Shown here: in pieces, positions 60,972-64,000 of the stretch
Layout: each line of letters begins with the position of its first letter
Numbering within the stretch: the stretch's first letter is position 1
Origin: Enterobacteriaceae bacterium 4M9
Lineage (GTDB): Bacteria; Pseudomonadota; Gammaproteobacteria; Enterobacterales; Enterobacteriaceae
NCBI GenBank assembly: GCA_010092695.1
Contig: JAADJJ010000001.1
Span: forward strand, 3,410,001 to 3,474,000
Reading direction: 5' to 3'
DNA length: 64,000 nt
The notes under the pieces: model-generated
The model's input: only the letters and a program-made list of their open reading frames with translations
What the model was told of the DNA's origin: nothing
The model's database searches: none
Translations under genes and position numbers: made by a program

Positions 60972-61724
60972 ATGGCTGTAACTAAGCTGGTACTGGTGCG
61001 TCACGGCGAGAGTCAATGGAACAATGAAAACCGCTTCACCGGCTGGTATGACGTTGACCTGTCTGAGAAAGGCGTGGGCGAAGCAAAAGCGGCGGGCAAG
61101 CTGCTTAAAGAGGAAGGCTTCTCCTTCGATTTTGCTTATACCTCCGTGCTGAAACGTGCCATCCATACGCTGTGGAACGTTCTGGACCAGCTGGACCAGG
61201 CATGGCTGCCGGTTGAGAAATCCTGGAAGCTGAACGAACGTCACTACGGCGCGTTACAGGGCCTCAACAAAGCAGAAACCGCTGAGAAATACGGCGACGA
61301 TCAGGTTAAGCAGTGGCGCCGCGGCTTTGCCGTAACGCCGCCGGAGCTGACGAAAGATGACGAACGTTATCCGGGCCACGACCCGCGTTACGCGAAGCTG
61401 ACCGAGAAAGAGCTGCCGCTGACCGAAAGCCTGGCGCTGACCATCGACCGTGTTATCCCTTACTGGAATGAAACCATTCTGCCGCGCCTGAAAAGCGGCG
61501 AGCGCGTGATCATCGCCGCTCACGGTAACTCCCTGCGCGCGCTGGTGAAATACCTGGATAACATGAGCGAAGACGAGATTCTTGAGCTGAACATCCCGAC
61601 CGGTGTGCCGCTGGTTTACGAATTCGACGAAAACTTCAAGCCAATCAAACACTACTACCTGGGTAATGCTGACGAAATCGCAGCAAAAGCCGCAGCGGTA
61701 GCCAACCAGGGCAAAGCGAAGTAA
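60972..61724 (+). CDS. gpmA: GpmA, 2,3-bisphosphoglycerate-dependent phosphoglycerate mutase
   Basis: A 250-residue glycolytic enzyme converting 3- to 2-phosphoglycerate. The phosphohistidine is His11 in VRHGESQWN; other active-site blocks are [25 protein letters not shown] and [15 protein letters not shown] with the second histidine near 185. It has AAGGAG upstream and a strong terminator after it. Confidence 0.98.
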   Translation: MAVTKLVLVRHGESQWNNENRFTGWYDVDLSEKGVGEAKAAGKLLKEEGFSFDFAYTSVLKRAIHTLWNVLDQLDQAWLPVEKSWKLNERHYGALQGLNKAETAEKYGDDQVKQWRRGFAVTPPELTKDDERYPGHDPRYAKLTEKELPLTESLALTIDRVIPYWNETILPRLKSGERVIIAAHGNSLRALVKYLDNMSEDEILELNIPTGVPLVYEFDENFKPIKHYYLGNADEIAAKAAAVANQGKAK

Positions 61725-61740
61725 TCGCACTGTTGCTGGT

Positions 61741-61769
61741 AAAAAACGCGGCACTGGCCGCGTTTTTTT
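61741..61769 (+). terminator. Terminator of gpmA
   Basis: AACGCGGC / GCCGCGTT flanked by A6 and T7. Confidence 0.92.
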
Positions 61770-62018
61770 ATGGCTGCCCGCGAGTGGTCATTATTCTTTC
61801 GGGCTGGTGACTGAAACAATCCGTCTTAAGGCCTGACAGTTATTTCACCGCTCTGCCGATTTGAGTCAGGAACTCGCCAATGCTATTGAGGACGAGTGGA
61901 CGGCCAATGTAAAGGATTCAGGATAGGCTCGTTGGGTACGTTTGAATTCAGTCATCATCACGTTCTTCAGTTTTAGGTCAGGAACGTGCCAACGCTTCCA
62001 GGACGGATCGCAGGCAAT
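61770..62018. other. Gene-free interval with a degenerate internal duplication
   Basis: Between the gpmA and aroG terminators. A segment of about 32 bp at 61865-61896 (GTCAGGAACTCGCCAATGCT...) recurs with changes at 61977-62008 (GTCAGGAACGTGCCAACGCT...). Read on the minus strand both give short Ile/Leu-rich peptides, too broken to call. It may be an eroded element. Confidence 0.5.
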
Positions 62019-62046
62019 AAAAAAGCCACCCGTCGGTGGCTTTTTT
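62019..62046 (-). terminator. Terminator of aroG
   Basis: AAAAGCCACC / GGTGGCTTTT around a four-base loop, 14 bp past the aroG stop on the minus strand. Confidence 0.92.
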
Positions 62047-62059
62047 ACTGGAACAACGC

Positions 62060-63112
62060 TTACCCGCGGCGCGCTTTAACCGCTGCTGCCAGCTGGCGCA
62101 GAATAGCATCAGTATCTTCCCAGCCGATACAGGCATCGGTGACGCTCTTGCCATACACCAGCGGCTCACCGCTTTCCAGGCTCTGGTTGCCTTCTACCAG
62201 GTGACTTTCAATCATCACGCCGGTAATCGCCTTCTCGCCATTGGCAATTTGCGCACAAACGTCAGCGCCTACTTCCATCTGCTTTTTAAACTGCTTGGAG
62301 GAGTTAGCATGGCTGAAGTCAATCATCACCTGCGGGCGCAGTCCGGCTTTAGTCAGCCCTTCTTTAACTTCTGCTACATGGTTTGCGCTGTAGTTCGGCT
62401 CTTTGCCGCCGCGCAGAATAATATGGCAGTCGCCGTTACCGCTGGTATTTACGATGGCCGAATGGCCCCACTTGGTAACCGACAGGAAGCAGTGCGGCGC
62501 GCTGGCGGCATTGATGGCGTCAATCGCCACTTTAATTGTACCGTCGGTGCCGTTTTTAAAGCCAACCGGGCAGGACAGGCCAGACGCCAACTCGCGGTGC
62601 ACCTGAGACTCAGTGGTACGTGCGCCGATAGCGCCCCAGCTCATCAGGTCTGCCACATACTGCGGCGTGATCATGTCCAGGAACTCACCGGCTGCCGGTA
62701 GGCCGCTGTCATTGATGTCCAGCAGCAGCTTACGCGCAATGCGCAGGCCTTCATTAATCTGGAAGCTGTTATCCATGTGCGGATCGTTAATCAGCCCTTT
62801 CCAGCCTACCGTGGTGCGCGGCTTTTCAAAATAAACGCGCATAACGATTTCCAGCTCATTGCCCAGCTCATCGCGCAGTGTCTTCAGGCGACCTGCATAT
62901 TCTTTTGCCGCTTTGATATCGTGAATGGAGCACGGGCCAATCACCACCAGTAAACGATCGTCCTGACCTTTCAGGATCTGGTGGATAGCTCGGCGGGCAG
63001 AAGAAACAGTAGTTGCTGCGTTCTCCGTCGCGGGAAACTTCTCCAGCAGTGCGACAGGCGGGAGCAGTTCATTGATTTCTTTGATTCTCAGGTCATCGTT
63101 CAGATAGTTCAT
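62060..63112 (-). CDS. aroG: AroG, phenylalanine-sensitive DAHP synthase
   Basis: A 350-residue enzyme joining phosphoenolpyruvate and erythrose-4-phosphate, the first step of aromatic synthesis. Blocks are LVVIGPCSIHD near residue 55, MRVYFEKPRTTVGWKGLINDP near 90-110, GARTTESQVHRELASGLSCPVGFKNGTDG near 178-206 and DFSHANSSK near 266. The N-terminus MNYLNDDLRIKEINELLPPVALLEKFP marks the Phe-sensitive isozyme. The ATG at 63112 equals the E. coli start. A TyrR box lies upstream. Confidence 0.97.
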   Translation of the reverse strand: MNYLNDDLRIKEINELLPPVALLEKFPATENAATTVSSARRAIHQILKGQDDRLLVVIGPCSIHDIKAAKEYAGRLKTLRDELGNELEIVMRVYFEKPRTTVGWKGLINDPHMDNSFQINEGLRIARKLLLDINDSGLPAAGEFLDMITPQYVADLMSWGAIGARTTESQVHRELASGLSCPVGFKNGTDGTIKVAIDAINAASAPHCFLSVTKWGHSAIVNTSGNGDCHIILRGGKEPNYSANHVAEVKEGLTKAGLRPQVMIDFSHANSSKQFKKQMEVGADVCAQIANGEKAITGVMIESHLVEGNQSLESGEPLVYGKSVTDACIGWEDTDAILRQLAAAVKARRG

Positions 63113-63178
63113 TGGTGGTTCCGTGGACTGAATTTTGCCGTATTGCAACCCCTCCAATCTATCGCGTCAAATTAAAAG

Positions 63179-63196
63179 TGTAAACCGGGTTTTACA
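63179..63196. promoter_or_regulatory. TyrR box of aroG
   Basis: TGTAAACCGGGTTTTACA matches the strong-box consensus TGTAAA-N6-TTTACA exactly, 67 bp before aroG. TyrR with phenylalanine represses aroG in E. coli. Confidence 0.92.
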
Positions 63197-63365
63197 CCTC
63201 ATACGTCTGACACTGCAAATATCGTCCGTAAAGCATACAAACATGGCAAAAAATGAGAACACGGCTACACTTTACCAAAATTAATTCCGAGATAATTCAT
63301 AAAAAAAGAGAATTATGTGGCTCGCTTTGTCGCAACAATTCTTTTTTGCTAAACAGAAACACTCT

Positions 63366-63403
63366 GCCAGATTTCTGTCTGGCAAAACGGCGATGATCGC
63401 CGT
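63366..63403 (+). other. Two adjacent hairpins in the ybgS leader
   Basis: GCCAG...CTGGC (63366-63383) and ACGGCGAT/(G)ATCGCCGT (63387-63403) precede ybgS by 40-80 bp. They are probably part of the 5' leader; the role is unknown. Confidence 0.45.
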
Positions 63404-63444
63404 CGTACCCACAGAAAATATAACAACACGACAGGAGCACTATC

Positions 63445-63822
63445 ATGAAGCAACCGACCCGCCTTTTGTTAAGCCTCATCCTGATGCTCAGCAGCGGTGC
63501 AGCGCTGGCCGCCTCCAACAATAATGGCCAGGAAAATGCAGCCGCAGATGCTGGTCTGCCAGCGCCGGGCGCCCATGAAAATCTGCCCCCAAAAAATACC
63601 GATAACAGCCAGATAAACAGCGGTTCTGATAATACTAACCAGACAGGTAATACCAGCGGTGGAAATTCCACCATGTCTGGTGATGGCATGACAACGGATG
63701 AGGTGCACAAAAACACACTGTGCAAAAACGGGCAATGCCCGCAGACCAATAAGAAAATAGATATGCAGAATGGCAATAATACTAAATCCATTGACCCTCA
63801 CACCAAAAAAACCCACCCGTAA
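63445..63822 (+). CDS. ybgS: YbgS, secreted protein of unknown function
   Basis: A 125-residue protein with a signal peptide of about 22 residues (ending GAALA). The mature part is rich in Asn, Gly, Ser and Thr and low in hydrophobics, so probably disordered. The pieces AAADAG, GDGMTTDEVHKNTLCKNGQCP and NKKID match E. coli YbgS, including the two cysteines. The function is unknown; E. coli ybgS is described as a homeobox-like protein by old annotation, which the sequence does not support. AGGAG precedes the ATG, and it lies between aroG and zitB as in E. coli. Confidence 0.9.
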   Translation: MKQPTRLLLSLILMLSSGAALAASNNNGQENAAADAGLPAPGAHENLPPKNTDNSQINSGSDNTNQTGNTSGGNSTMSGDGMTTDEVHKNTLCKNGQCPQTNKKIDMQNGNNTKSIDPHTKKTHP

Positions 63823-63828
63823 AACTGA

Positions 63829-63853
63829 CAGGAGAGCACATTGTGCTCTCCTG
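63829..63853 (+). terminator. Terminator of ybgS
   Basis: CAGGAGAGCACA / TTGTGCTCTCCTG, a long stem 6 bp after the stop with a short U-rich tail. Confidence 0.75.
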
Positions 63854-63928
63854 TTCTTCACAACCCTTTAAAATTTCGCTAACCCCAACCATAATCATCG
63901 TACATATTGCCTTTGAGTTGCGAAGACT

Positions 63929-64000
63929 ATGGCTCATTCCCATTCCGGTACTCCCGAAAAACAGGACGGCAATACACGCCGTCTGCTGATTGCATTTACC
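63929..64000 (+). CDS. zitB: ZitB, zinc cation-diffusion-facilitator exporter, N-terminal fragment
   Basis: The first 24 codons read MAHSHSGTPEKQDGNTRRLL and run off the right edge. The His-rich start MAHSHS and RRLLxAF match E. coli ZitB, an inner-membrane zinc/proton antiporter, and it follows ybgS as in E. coli. Confidence 0.85.
   Translation, partial: MAHSHSGTPEKQDGNTRRLLIAFT

Noticed and set aside
61957..61978. A transposase start on the minus strand in the gpmA-aroG gap
   Set aside because: Only about 30 codons are open, without a recognisable transposase motif.

Overview
The window is about 64 kb of chromosome from a member of the Enterobacteriaceae (gamma-Proteobacteria). Nearly every gene has an obvious E. 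coli K-12 counterpart, and the order follows the E. coli segment from gsi through bio and gal to zitB, read here in the opposite direction. Sequence divergence, missing K-12 genes (ybiR, opgE, ybiO, fiu, ybiX, ybhM and others) and two added genes show it is not Escherichia. An Enterobacter/Kosakonia/Cedecea/Cronobacter-type relative is plausible, but the genus cannot be fixed from the sequence alone. Protein names rest on remembered family sequences and visible motifs, not on a database search.

Layout. 1-5.2 kb: gsiB (edge), gsiA and iaaA (glutathione import and isoaspartyl peptidase), then divergent moeAB. 5.2-5.7 kb: a structured intergenic repeat. 5.7-9.9 kb: ybiT, ldtB, mntR, small mntS with two MntR boxes, ompX. 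10.3-14.5 kb: rhtA, dps, and glnHPQ with a sigma-54 promoter. 14.5-18.2 kb: an accessory stretch with rlmF, a flavin-reductase-like gene, two DUF1471 stress proteins and three short-unit tandem arrays of 8, 9 and 6 bp. 18.2-23.2 kb: ybiB, dinG (LexA) and rhlE. 23.4-29.1 kb: TetR regulator cecR with a perfect palindromic operator and the ybhGFSR exporter. 29.0-32.6 kb: ybhQ, and ybhP-clsB-ybhN (cardiolipin and membrane lipid). 32.6-33.1 kb: a second copy of the intergenic repeat. 33.1-38 kb: ybhL, moaABCDE behind a Moco riboswitch, ybhK. 38-45.8 kb: uvrB (LexA, DnaA boxes), bioBFCD and divergent bioA around a BirA operator; bioA has a one-base frameshift in an A6 run. 45.9-50.7 kb: a DJ-1-like gene, ybhB, a relic of the phage lambda attB site, ybhC, pgl, ybhA. 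50.9-56.2 kb: modABC, acrZ, modE, modF with a ModE box. 56.3-60.7 kb: galETKM with both GalR operators. 60.9-64 kb: gpmA (Fur box), aroG (TyrR box), ybgS and the start of zitB.

How it fits together. Molybdenum cofactor work dominates: molybdate uptake (modABC), its sensor (modE), pterin synthesis (moaABCDE with riboswitch) and insertion (moeAB) all lie here. Biotin synthesis, galactose catabolism, glutamine uptake, manganese homeostasis and SOS repair are the other coherent modules, mostly with recognisable operators. No tRNA, rRNA, intact insertion sequence, prophage or CRISPR array was seen.

The least explained sequence is non-coding: the paired intergenic repeats at 5.2 and 32.6 kb, the three tandem arrays at 14.6-17.6 kb, and the 45-bp duplication over the end of moeB. 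No clearly new multi-gene system was found.
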